A program made the position numbers and the translations under genes. Below, in pieces: positions 49,481 to 59,662 of a stretch of 64,000 nt of DNA. A model generated the notes under the pieces. That model saw only the letters and a list, made by a program, of their open reading frames with translations, had not been told where the DNA came from and did no database searches. Each line of letters opens with the position of its first letter. The first letter of the stretch is position 1. The DNA lies in assembly GCA_003993805.1 (NCBI GenBank), contig RSEF01000001.1, forward strand, positions 96,147,674-96,211,673. Direction: 5' to 3'. The DNA is from Himantopus leucocephalus. Taxonomy: Eukaryota > Chordata > Aves > Charadriiformes > Recurvirostridae.

Positions 49481-52400
49481 AGACACTGCAACAACATCTC
49501 CGAGAGCTGAAGTTACCCTTCTGGTCTCTTTTGGAGGGTTAACTGGGAGAGGTGGAAGTCCACCAAGCCACATGTTCAACGGACTGCATCACCGTTACAA
49601 CAGAGAATTTCCTGCAATAATAGAAAAGAGCTGCAACGCCTCCTGGTCCGTCTGCTCCCAGCTGTCCTGGTACCTCAACAGAAAGGAAAACCCAAGCTAC
49701 CAACTACTACCTCCCATGGGAAGTGTCAGCGTGTACTGTACTGTAACATACAACCTATCCAAGCTCTAAAGCGATGGAAACTATCACTTGTTTCTCACTG
49801 CAGCTAACCATCTGCAGTGCATGGAGAACAGGGGAATGGAGAAAACAGCACACTAGCTTTTCAAAGTGGAAAAATTTGTCTTCCAGAGCAATAACCTGCA
49901 CTGGGAGGAGCAGAGACAGCAGTTGAACAGAAGTGATGATGGGAGAGCAGGAAATTGCACAGTCCACTCAGAAGAGATGGTGCTCCTGTCAGGCAGCTTT
50001 TGAAGGAATTAAAAAAAAATAAAAAAGAAAAGGCTGAATGTGGGACTCAAATTTAAATTCAGACCCCTACATTTAGGTTTCAGCCATGTCAGCCAACAGG
50101 ATATGAACCAAGACTGGGGTTCAGCTGCTAAAAGATAGAAACCTAGTGCCATATGACGTGCCTTAGAGCATCTGAAATATCTGTGTGTGGGTGGTGGATG
50201 TGACAAAGGGCTGGAGCTTTTGGGACAACATTTGGAGGCCCAGTGGGATTTCCCATAGTTCCTAAAAAGATGCTAGCTGACTATCTAGCACTAGGCAACT
50301 GATTTATACCCTGTCTGTTTAAGCCCCTATGATAGCCAACAGAGAGCTTGAGTCATTTGCCCACATTTGGTGCTATCATCAGAGGTGCTCTGGAGTGAGC
50401 ACCTGAGACAGCTGCAAGGGATGGGCAGGTATCACACAGGGTTGATTAGTGTCACACACATCCTGGAAGGGCATCTGGAGATCAGGCAGGATGCCTCCGA
50501 GCTGCCCAAATGGCACTGGACATCTACAAGTGAGCAACTGATTTCAACTTGGAAGTAAATCACACTTCATTGAGGTACAGAGACCTGTTCACCTCACTAA
50601 AGTTAAAGTCACATTTGCTGAACTGAACAGCTCTCCATATGCACTACCTGTACCCCCACTGTGCGCAGATTAAGGATCTTGTTCACAAGGTGGACGTTGT
50701 AGGTTCACCTACATTTTTAGGTGTTTGGAGCTGGAATGTAGTATGACAATTAATATGCTTTATTTAAAATAATCTTGGCTTACGTGTCAGATGCCAGCAG
50801 GACTGTGGATTCCAGTTAAAAAAATCCCCGGAGCTCCTACAGAAAGTGCCTATAGTCCCAGATAGGGCTGTTTTATCTAGGCACACTGAATCCCCTGTTT
50901 TAAATATGAATCCTGGATACCCCAGCTGGATGACTGCTTCTAGGAAGGCTGGCACCTGAAGGTTAGACGCTGCAAAGTGCTGCACTGCAATGCTCAAGTG
51001 CCCATGGTGGATCTGAGTGCCTATCTGTATTTAGGACCCTAAGCAGCTTTGTAATTTCTTCCCGTATGGATTTAAAGGAATAGACAAAAGACAAGACTGA
51101 GCTTCATTTTGCCCAAATTGTGTAAACCACAGATGCTTTGTATTTAATAAAAGGTATCACTTGATGTTGGCTTCCTGTGGTCCTTTTTATTAAGTGTTAC
51201 TTTTCAATGCACCCTATGAGAGAATAATAATAAGCTCTGCCACACTTGCTGCACCGAACCCATTAAAAACATCATCTGTCCTTGCCCTGTGAAAATGTGC
51301 CCCCTGAGAGGTGGTATGAACATTGATTTTCAGAAAATAAAGAAGAAAATTACCAGCAAAAGGAGCTTCATACTTTCCCTTATGTAAAAAAAAAAAAAAG
51401 AGCAAGTCTAAATTTCAAAGGTCACATGCACCATGGTGGTACTTTGGCTACCACATTGCAAAGTTTGGTGAAAACTGAAATAACCTGATACTTGTCAAAC
51501 TGAAAATTCAAATGCCTATTGGAATGCTCTCCAATTTCATAAAACTGGACTCAAAGTTGTCATCGCTCATGTTTTGACCAGAAACTCAGAAACTCTTCAG
51601 AGAGTCATGTCAAAAAAATTTAGTCCAGAGCACATCAAACGTCACTTTTTCATGACTCTGAACTGTGGAGAAATGGTGAAAGTCTGTCTTTGTTTCTGTA
51701 ACTGATCTGGTGAATAGCACTGGGAAAATCCTCCTCCTGGTGCTGCTCTGTCCATGGCTACAGTGAACAGTGTTGTGTTTGGCTGCAAAGCACCTTGAGA
51801 GGGACAGGTTCAGCTCCAGGATTTGCAAGTGCTGTTAGACTACTCTATTTCCAAGAGAAGCGATGGGACCAGAGTCACAACAGAGTTAATGTGACACCTA
51901 GATAGAGCAGCAAACAGGTAAAAAAAAAGTGCAGGGTTTTGAACAGTGGTTTTGGTGTGCTTCGTTCCACAGCAATGACTACCACTAAAAATCTGGAAAA
52001 GCCCTATTAATAATGCAGGAAAGGAAGAAAATGAAAATGGTTAAGGCTGTGTTGATATAAGGTATTAAGGAAGGCTTTTACTTTAATGATATCCTTAATC
52101 CTTTTCTTTTTCACTGAAAAGTTTTATAAGAAAAGCTTTTGTATGACTATATTTTAGACCATATTTGAAAAGATTAATTCCTTACTTTCAGGGGGACAAA
52201 ACAGTCGAGACAAAGTACAGCTCCAGTTGCCGCTGCTAAACCTGCTTCCTTTGGAGCCAAGCAAGATCAACACACAGCATAAAAGACAGCAGCAGAGCTG
52301 CAGTTCTTGTCCCCGGTGAAGCCTGCTGCTTGCAAGCCCGCTGCTGGAGGCAGCCCGTGCTGCAGGTGGCTCCTCAGTCACCGCGTCGATGCTGGTGCCG

Positions 52401-53934
52401 TCCCTGGACCGACAGCCCTCACTGGCACTGCCACACTCCCTGACCTGTCTTGGTGCTCTTGATCCTCATGGCAGCACTGCCTGTGACCACATCGCTTTGC
52501 AGGACCATGCTTTCTGGGTCCAGATTGCACTGGTGGCACTGAAGGAAGTTAGAGACTGTCACTAAGTTGCTGCCTTTTGAAGGATGTTATTGGAAGGCAT
52601 AATAGTCCGTGGTGCAAAGACCCCAGAATAGGCTTTTAATGAGCTTCTTCCAGGGCTGGAGGCAAAAGCACCACTTGACTGAGTTCAGTTTACAAGTCTG
52701 TTAATTAACTCAGATGAGGCTAATTAGGACAGCACCACAGCGCCATGGCCATGCTCCTTGCAGGGGCCATAACAATCTATTTGTGCAGCCGTATACCCTG
52801 CCGTGCTGCCTCACTGCAGCTCCACATTAAATCTTGAGAACATCTCCCTGTTTGGCAGGAATCAAGGGACTGTGAGCACCTCGGAGCAGCTGAGCCCGAG
52901 CAGCAGGCAGGTACCTGCAGTAGTCACAGGCCTAGAGCTCACACTTCTCCTGCATCTACCCCTGGGCCGGTCACACCCACCAAGTTTGATGTAAAAGACC
53001 AAGATGGATTTTGCTGCCTTGAAAACCGCTAAGTACAGGCCATTCACAGAAGACCTGAGACCTCTCAGATCAATCTGTCTCCTTATGTGCACAAAGACAG
53101 AGATAAATAAAGACAGGTTGTGTTGTTCCAGGTTGAAAGAGTTAACTGCTTTTCAGCTGATTCTAGCACCTCCATTTATAGGTAGTGACTTATCTTTGCC
53201 TGAGTTGTCAGACGGTGTGTCATTCCTGTATTAGTCATAATTTAGTTATATGTTTCTGCATAATTTTGATGTATGTCAAGTATGATTCATCTGGGATGCT
53301 ACTTCTACTATCACGCAGCACTTACCCAACTGATATTTCAGGATAATGCAGGTCTTGGGAGACCCTTAGAATAGGAAACATATTAAAGCACCAGAAGAAA
53401 ATAAAAAGGTGGGGAAAAGTCACACCAAGACTGTGAAGACCGTGATTAAAAAAGGACAAAAAGGTGTAACCGAACAGGTGCTATGTGTGCAACTCAAGCA
53501 TTTTTGTCAACAGTCAGTTATCTGGGGTCCCACAATATTAAGCTGCGGATACCTTCACAGACAGAATCATCGCAACTCAGGACAGGCATCTAAAATAAAT
53601 AAGAAAAATTGCCCTCTTAAGATATGCTTTCTGTCTCTTTGTTATAGTAAAGTGAGGCTAGACAGCCAGTTACATTTTCAGAAGTCAAGAGTTCAGCAGA
53701 TAAACCCCACTTAAGCTAACTCAGAATGGAATGAACAAAGACATAGGTTAAATTCCATTCGTATCTTAGGCTTTCTTGAATGTTTAGAAGCTGTGAACAA
53801 ATAATACATACGCTGCTCAAATGCCCTTTGCTTCTCCCACTAACTGCCATACCTGGAGGAGGCACAGGTGGAGCGGCCACCAGTAACACTGCCACTGAAC
53901 AAGCCAAGCCAGAGTCCTACAGCAGATGGGTGAG

Positions 53935-54325
53935 GTGGGAACCTCATGAAGTTCAACAAGGCTAAGTGCAAAGTCCTGCACCTGGGCTGGGGCAATCCCC
54001 AGTATCAATACAGACTGGGGCATGAATGGATTGAGAGCAGCTCTGTAGAGAAGGACTTGGGGATACTGGTGGTTGAAAAATTGGACATAAGCAACTGAAA
54101 GGGGGTAGATTTAGACTGGACAGAAGGAAGAATTTTTATGATGAGTGTGGTGAGACACTGGAACAGGTTGCCCAGAGAAGCTGTGGCTGCCCCATCCCTG
54201 GGGTCAGGTTGGGTGGGGCTTTAAGCAACCTGATCTAGTGAAAGGTGACCCTGCTCATGGAAAGGGGGTTGGACTAGATGATCTTTAAAGATCCCTTCCA
54301 ACTCAAACTGTTGTGTTATTCTATG
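53935..54325 (+). mobile_element. CR1 LINE with a large internal deletion
   Basis: The 5' part (GGGAACCTCATGAAGTTCAA to GAGAAGGACTTGGGGATAC, then about 20 bases more) is ORF2 sequence. At about 54092 it jumps directly to the ORF2 tail (AACTGAAAGGGGGTAGATTT), omitting a few hundred bases of the usual CR1 sequence. The 3' UTR and end are present (GGTTGGACTAGATGATCTTT, TTATTCTATG). Confidence 0.93.
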
Positions 54326-54692
54326 CAAAGCCCCGAGTCTCCCGCCTCAAGTGATGTGTGATTTCAGAGACACCAGGAATGCCTAAGGATTCAAATTCCC
54401 TGCTTCACCAGCAGAACAAGCCATTAGCTGTTTAAAGCATCGCTGATCATCTCAAAGCATCACTTGACAGTTATCCTGTGCAGCAAAATCTTCAGTTGCT
54501 GCTATGTGGTGTGTACAGAGCTGCCAGAAGGCAGACAATGGCCAAAAGTTTAATATGCGAGTTTTTTGAAAGACAAGCACAGTCACAACTCTTTAATGTT
54601 TTTCAAATGTTCCTAACCCTTCCTTCACCTCATGCCTCAGTTAGGGATATTCCACCCACAGGCAGAAGGACAGTACCATATACATGTAAACA
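54326..54692. other. spacer between two CR1 copies
   Basis: About 370 bases of unassigned sequence with no gene seen. Confidence 0.5.
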
Positions 54693-54967
54693 AATAGGAT
54701 AGAACGAGGGATAATGGCTTCAAACTGGAAGAGAGTGGATTTAGAATAGATATTAGGAAAAAAAATTTCACTCTGAGGGTGGTGAGGCAGTGGAACAAAT
54801 CACCCAGGGAAGCTGCGGAGGCCCCATCCCTGGAAGTGTTCAAGGTCAGGCTGAATGGGGCTTTGAGCAACCTGGTCTAGTGGGAGGTGTTCCTGCCTAT
54901 GGAAGGGGGGTTGCAACTAGATGATCTTTAAGGTCCCTTCCGACTTAAACTGTTCTATGATTCTATG
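54693..54967 (+). mobile_element. CR1 LINE 3' fragment, about 275 bp
   Basis: Starts near GATAGAACGAGGGATAATGG, continues AGATATTAGGAAAAAAAATT and GAGGCAGTGGAACAAATCAC, and ends TAAACTGTTCTATGATTCTATG. Same orientation and similar subfamily to the copy at 53.9 kb, but 5'-truncated. The minus-strand open frame over it (54637-54870) is antisense CR1, not a gene. Confidence 0.95.
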
Positions 54968-56034
54968 AAATGGCAGAGAGGCAAAATAAACATCCATCTT
55001 GACAGAGTAGTAGATAAATATAATTAAGTTTAAAAAATTTGTCTCTGATTTCATGAAGGGACTTTAACATCCCCATGAGTGCACAGAGCAGTGGGATTAC
55101 AGTTGTCCTTCTCTCTGTCCAACCAAAGGTCGAATTCCTGATGCAAAGCGCGATGCTCCAGCAGGAGAACCTGAAAAAGCCCCATTCCTAATACGCAATA
55201 CCCAAACATATAAGCACTATGGATTCAAGTTCCCATATTGACTCAGACAACACAGAGATTCTCTCAAGCTGAGACTTCATCAGCAAGCCATGATGTGGTG
55301 TGGGGGGGTAAGAATCCAGGTATGAAAACCTGAAGTGGCTGGTAACGCCTGTTTCAGTGGGAAGATTTTGTGGGCAAATATGTGTGGAAATGTTAGCAGT
55401 TGTAACCGATTTCTTTCTTGGTGGGTCAGCCCTGCCCATTTGTTCTCCAGAATAAAGCCCAAAGCCTCTCTTTAGAAATGGACTGTCTGTGACAGCTGTA
55501 CTGAAAAACTGTAGCATGACTAGGGAGCCATTAATCACAGTGTGACTGTAACAACTTAAAATGAAATCAATCCAAAATAATTGAAGCCTTTCTAAAGATC
55601 TGACTCAGGTTCTTGCATTGATTCTGGTCGTGTCCAGCTGAGATCAGATGAGGAAATGATGACTTACTCAATTTATATACTTATTCTCTAAGTCAGCTAA
55701 GTATGCATGGTGCCAATTATTTATACTTGAAAATCCTGCTTTTAAATAAAGGTACTTAAAAACTGTACCATCAATAATAAATTAAAATCTTGCCCCTCCT
55801 TAATATAGATATAGATACAGAGTTATAGTTCACAGCATGGGGCTGAAAAGCACTTAGATCACCCCTTCCCTGTCCCTCCCCAAGGCAGGTTCAGCTATGC
55901 TTATGACAGTCTTAGATGTCTTAAGACTTATGACTTTTTGTCTTTTTCACAGAAAACACGGGGACGACCTTATTCCCTTTGTCTTTACAGCTAATTTTTT
56001 GAAATGTGATCTCATGTCTGCCTTAAGCTATTTC
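54968..56034. other. intergenic sequence
   Basis: No gene recognised. The last 150 bases may belong to the old CR1 that follows. Confidence 0.5.
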
Positions 56035-56612
56035 TTTTCTAAACCAAAGAACTCCAAACCTTCCTTTAGCTTTTCCTTATTCACAGTATTTTCTAAATCA
56101 TGCTTGCCATGCACTTATCTCCAACAATGTATGCTTTATTGGAATTAGGTAATAAACATCCCTCACAGGCCTACTCATGTTTTACCAGGATCAAATAGGA
56201 AGAATTATTTCGTGTCACTCACACATAATAGTCCTATTTATACATCCAAGGACACATCTTTTATCACGGTGGCACAACATTACTACTGCTTGCTTACCTT
56301 GTGTGCCACTGTTATCCCTGTGCCATTCACAGAGCTGCTGTCCAGCCAGTTGTTCTCTACCCTGTATTTGTGCAACCTGCAGGTCGCCCTTGGTTCTTGC
56401 TCTTGAGGAAATGTGCCCTGTTTGAGTTGCACCATTTTTTCAATGGGCCTTGAGTAGCTGGAGTTCGGTTCCTACCCTCCCACCGCCCTCCCCAGTCAGT
56501 GCAGTCCCTCACCCAGGCCACTCAGCAGGATATTGAAGAGAAGATATTGGCCAAGAAGAGATTCCTGTGGATTTCCCTTCAATGCGTCCTTCCCACCTAG
56601 CATTGAACATTC
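56035..56612 (-). mobile_element. ancient amniote CR1 LINE, antisense
   Basis: The plus strand carries the reverse complement of old CR1 blocks in order: CCTTCCTTTAGCTTTTCC (56059), GGAAGAATTATTTCGTGTCA (56199), CACACATAATAGTCCTATTT with ATACATCC (56219), GCCAGTTGTTCTCTACCCTG and TATTTGTGCAAC (56345), and GAGATTCCTGTGGATTTCCC (56559). Divergence is high and no frame is open, so this is a deep-time insertion. Confidence 0.75.
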
Positions 56613-56654
56613 ACCCTCAGTAAGTTTGCAGATGACACTAAGCTAGGCGGGTGT
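56613..56654 (+). mobile_element. CR1 ORF2 fragment with the RT catalytic FADD motif, cut by a gap
   Basis: CCCTCAGTAAGTTTGCAGAT and the following bases translate to LSKFADDTKLGG, the CR1 reverse transcriptase motif holding two catalytic aspartates. It is on the plus strand, opposite to the old CR1 it abuts, and is interrupted by the 100-N gap. Confidence 0.85.
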
Positions 56655-56754
56655 NNNNNNNNNNNNNNNNNNNNNNNNNNNNNNNNNNNNNNNNNNNNNN
56701 NNNNNNNNNNNNNNNNNNNNNNNNNNNNNNNNNNNNNNNNNNNNNNNNNNNNNN
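56655..56754. other. assembly gap, exactly 100 N
   Basis: Second standard unknown-length gap, again next to CR1 sequence. Confidence 0.98.
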
Positions 56755-56889
56755 TTTTTTCCCTCCTCTGCCTCTGTCTTTGAAGAGGGGTAGGGGGAGG
56801 CATCTGTTGGTCCTATCTGGGGTGCTCCACATCCCCAGTAGCCGATTTGGCCTAAACCACGACAAAGGCCAATCTGTAAAAGGTGCTTC

Positions 56890-56955
56890 TCCTGTGACAT
56901 ACTACAGGTCAGGATAGGTGACCTGGTAATCCCTTATGGCTTTAAATTTGGAAAA
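56890..56955 (+). mobile_element. ancient CR1 3' end, sense
   Basis: ACATACTACAGGTCAGGATA, then GGTGACCTGGTAATCCCTTA and TGGCTTTAAATTTGG match the old-CR1 3' UTR wording (AGGTCAGACTAGATGACC, CCCTTCTGGCCTTAAA). It may be the far end of the element that carries the FADD motif before the gap, with the 56755-56889 stretch between them unassigned. Confidence 0.6.
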
Positions 56956-58636
56956 AAGATCTCAGTATCAGAGGGCACTCTCTGCTGGCCTTCTGTACTG
57001 CCACAAATTTCAACTCACCATGCCCATTTTTAGTTCACATAAGACAATTATTAAACACCCAGACATAAAATCATAGAACACACAAAATCCTCTGAGGGGA
57101 AACACCCAAATAGGCTATTGTCTTCCCAAAACATATTCTGTAGGTTCTTATTACTTTTTAAGTATGTTATTAATCTTTATTAAGAAAACATATCTGGGAT
57201 GACATAAAACTCAGTTCAGCTCAGGGGTGACTAACTATGTCACCAGTCCAGAGGTTAAGAATATGGCTTTTTCTACTTGAAGTTACTGTTGATGGAAGTA
57301 TATATTGGACTTGAGTCAAAAATCAAGCCCTTCCTATTTCTGTTGCAGGTGTGTAGCCTAGGCATTCTTGGATTTATGAAGGAACAAATGTTTGGGTTTG
57401 GTTGGTTTTTTTTTTTGCTGACATACAATAAAAGGAATAATTCTTCAGATTAGACAACAAATAAAAAGAGGTTATCTTCTGAAGTGGTTTCATTTTACAT
57501 TTTTAATATTCTTATTCTACAATGACTAAAGTTACACTTGAAATTTAGTTGCAGGAGTTGGTTTCCTACACTGTTTTCTTTGCTTCAGTGTGATCAGCGA
57601 AATCATCACCTGGAGAAGTTGTCATAATTCATTTCTTGGCTGTAGGATTTTAATTTTAAATGAGCTGAGTTAATCTGTAAAAGCAATGACTGCATTTATT
57701 TCCATGTCTTTCATATAGTCAGTTCTTTTTACACACTGATAATTTTGCTGATGAATGTGGTTAGCATGTTGTTTGCCAGGTAGCCGTAACTGAAACCCTG
57801 GGAGAAGGAAGCTCTGTGACAATTTTCTTTCTGAAAATGGGATTTTTAAATAGAATACATGGAGACTTTGTTCTCTTTGGGAAAATCCTTTACCTCTATA
57901 AGCATTCTTAATCTAGGGAAGAAACAAAAATACAGCAAAAAGCCTGTATGTTGTGTTTTGTTCTACCAGATCGGATATCATTTTCCTTTTCTTCCTAAAA
58001 GTTGGCAAAATAAAAGAACACATTTATCCATTTTTAAAAGAGTCAAGAGATTTCTAGTTGTCCAGTGTGAAACAATTAAACTGACTCTGATTTATATATT
58101 CAAACAGTCATTCCTTTCACAATCTATGTAAAATGGAGTTCCTTTGAAGTAGCTTAAATTGGCTCTCACAAATTGAGGTACTCAGTATTTTAGAAAGCTT
58201 GGACTAAATACACCTCTACCCATTAAAGAAAAGTAGGTTTATGCTCCTAGGAAAGTTCTAAGGCCTAATCTTGCAAAACCTTCCATGCATAATTGATGTT
58301 AACCCTTGCTACCATGTGTGTATTATTGGGATCAGAGTTTCATTTGTGTACAAGCTAATTCAAAGACCTTTTCTTTCCTTCCCACAACAAAGAACCAGTG
58401 TTTTTCTGGAATTAATTATGAGCAAAGGGATAGTAAGTAGTGACTCATTTGCACTTTGAGTGATCACACTTGTGCACTTGACCTGTACAGCTAAACCAAG
58501 CCATACAATTCAACCTAACAATGTTTAAGTTCAAGCATAATTTTCCTGAATGCTTTATATGAGAAATGTCTATCAATTACAGAATGAGTCATCCAAAAGG
58601 AGAAAGAAGTGCAGAAATATAAATAAACTACAATGT
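56956..58636. other. intergenic sequence
   Basis: AT-rich and without a gene. GGCCTAATCTTGCAAAA at 58262 echoes the old sauropsid repeat end noted at 6124. Confidence 0.5.
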
Positions 58637-59218
58637 TGTCATGGTTTCGGCTGAGATGGAGTTGACTTTCTGCTGGCAGCTGGTATAGTGCCTTGTTTTG
58701 GATTTGGCATGGGAATAATGTTGATAGTGCACTGGTGGTTTTAGTTGTTGCTAAGTAGTCAAGGCATTTTCTGCTCCTCGTACCTCCCTGCCAACGAGTA
58801 GGCTGGAAGTGCACAAAAAGTTGGGAGGAGACACAGCTGGGACAGCTGACCCCAGCTGACCAAAGGGATATTCCATACCATGTGACATCATGCTCAGCAT
58901 ATGAAGCCGGAGAAGAAGAAGGAAGGGGGGGGACATTTCCAGTGATGGCATTTGTCTTCCCAAGTAACCGTTACACATGATGGAGCCCTGCTTTCCTGGA
59001 GATGGCTGAACACCTGCCTGCCCATGGGAAGCAGGGAATGAATTCCTTGTTTTGCTTTGTTTGCATGCGTGGCTTTTGCTCTGCCTCTTAAACTGTCTTT
59101 ATCTCAACCCACAGGTTTTTCTTATTTTTCTGATTCTTCTCCCTATTCCACTGGGGAGGGGAAGAAGTGAGTGAGTGGCTGTGTGGTCCTTGTTGCCAGC
59201 TGGGGTTAAACCACGACA
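58637..59218 (+). mobile_element. solo LTR of a common avian endogenous retrovirus, 582 bp
   Basis: Starts TGTCATGGTTTCGGCTGAG and ends GGGGTTAAACCACGACA; the termini form a near-perfect inverted repeat (TGTCATGGTTT versus TGTCGTGGTTT). The internal wording (GGTTTTAGTTGTTGCTAAGT, AAAGGGATATTCCATACCAT, TAAACTGTCTTTATCTCAAC) is that of an LTR family widespread in bird genomes. Flanking pentamers are AATGT (58632-58636) and GATGT (59219-59223), a 4-of-5 match that suggests a decayed 5-bp target duplication, as in ERVL-like elements. The TATA region reads CATATGAA and the usual ATTAAA polyadenylation hexamer reads CTTAAA, so both control sites appear mutated. No viral genes are present. Confidence 0.9.
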
Positions 59219-59383
59219 GATGTAGTTACACAGGAAGGTACAGGCAGCAAAGCCTTTCTTGGGACCCTTAAGGAGAGTAGTGATGCAGTGAACTAGTACT
59301 TGAATGGAATCCACTGAGTATTAAGGCTTTAGTCCTGGAAAGTCTTGTGCCCGTAGCAAGCTTCAAGCATAAACCACAAGCCC

Positions 59384-59440
59384 GTGGAAGTCAATGTACA
59401 TGTCCGTGCACTTAAAGATAAGCCCCTGTACATGCCTCCA
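59384..59440 (+). repeat. possible old amniote MITE-like repeat
   Basis: GGAAGTCAATGTACATG, then CGTGCACTTAAAGATAAGCC and CTGTACATG resemble a repeat common in turtle, crocodile and bird DNA (GAAGTCAATGGGACT, CACGTGCTTAAAGTTAAGCA). The fragment is short and diverged, and I do not know its name. Confidence 0.4.
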
Positions 59441-59486
59441 CATGACTACAGGGAGAAAAAGGCAGTTTTTTTGTGAGGTCATCCGT

Positions 59487-59662
59487 CTGAGACTCCAAAG
59501 TCAGGATTCATTTCCCAGCTTTGCCACCAATTTGTATGTGACTTTTCTTTTCCTCGGTACCAAAGCTATAAAATCAGAGTAATGGAACTTCCCTAGTACA
59601 TGGGATTGTTGTGATGAAACAAAGACTGTGAAGTAGCTATGTACAGCAGTAAACACTAAAAT
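59487..59662 (+). mobile_element. ancient MIR-type SINE
   Basis: Successive blocks follow the MIR consensus order: CAGGATTCATTTCCCAGCTT with TGCCACC, then TTTGTATGTGAC, CTTTTCCTCGG, TATAAAATCAGAGTAATG, GGGATTGTTGTGATGAA and ACTGTGAAGTAGCTATG. This corresponds to the MIR core (CCCGGCTCTGCCAC, TGTGTGACC, CATCTGTAAAATGGGGATAA, GGGTTGTTGTGAGGA). About 175 bases survive, plus strand. Confidence 0.7.

Larger units (their letters stand above)
45916..53934. other. intergenic sequence, 8 kb
   Basis: Mostly unique. Contains a 12-bp-arm hairpin at 46558-46584, a single N at 49480, and an unassigned 125-codon open frame at 49392-49769. Phrases like ATTTAGGTTT (50071) and GCCTATCTGTATTTAGG (51021) recall old sauropsid MITE-like repeats without allowing a call. 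The sequence between about 52200 and 53000 is richer in GC, but I recognise no exon in it. Confidence 0.4.

Noticed and set aside
54637..54870. 77-codon minus-strand open frame
   Set aside because: Largely antisense translation of a plus-strand CR1 3' end.
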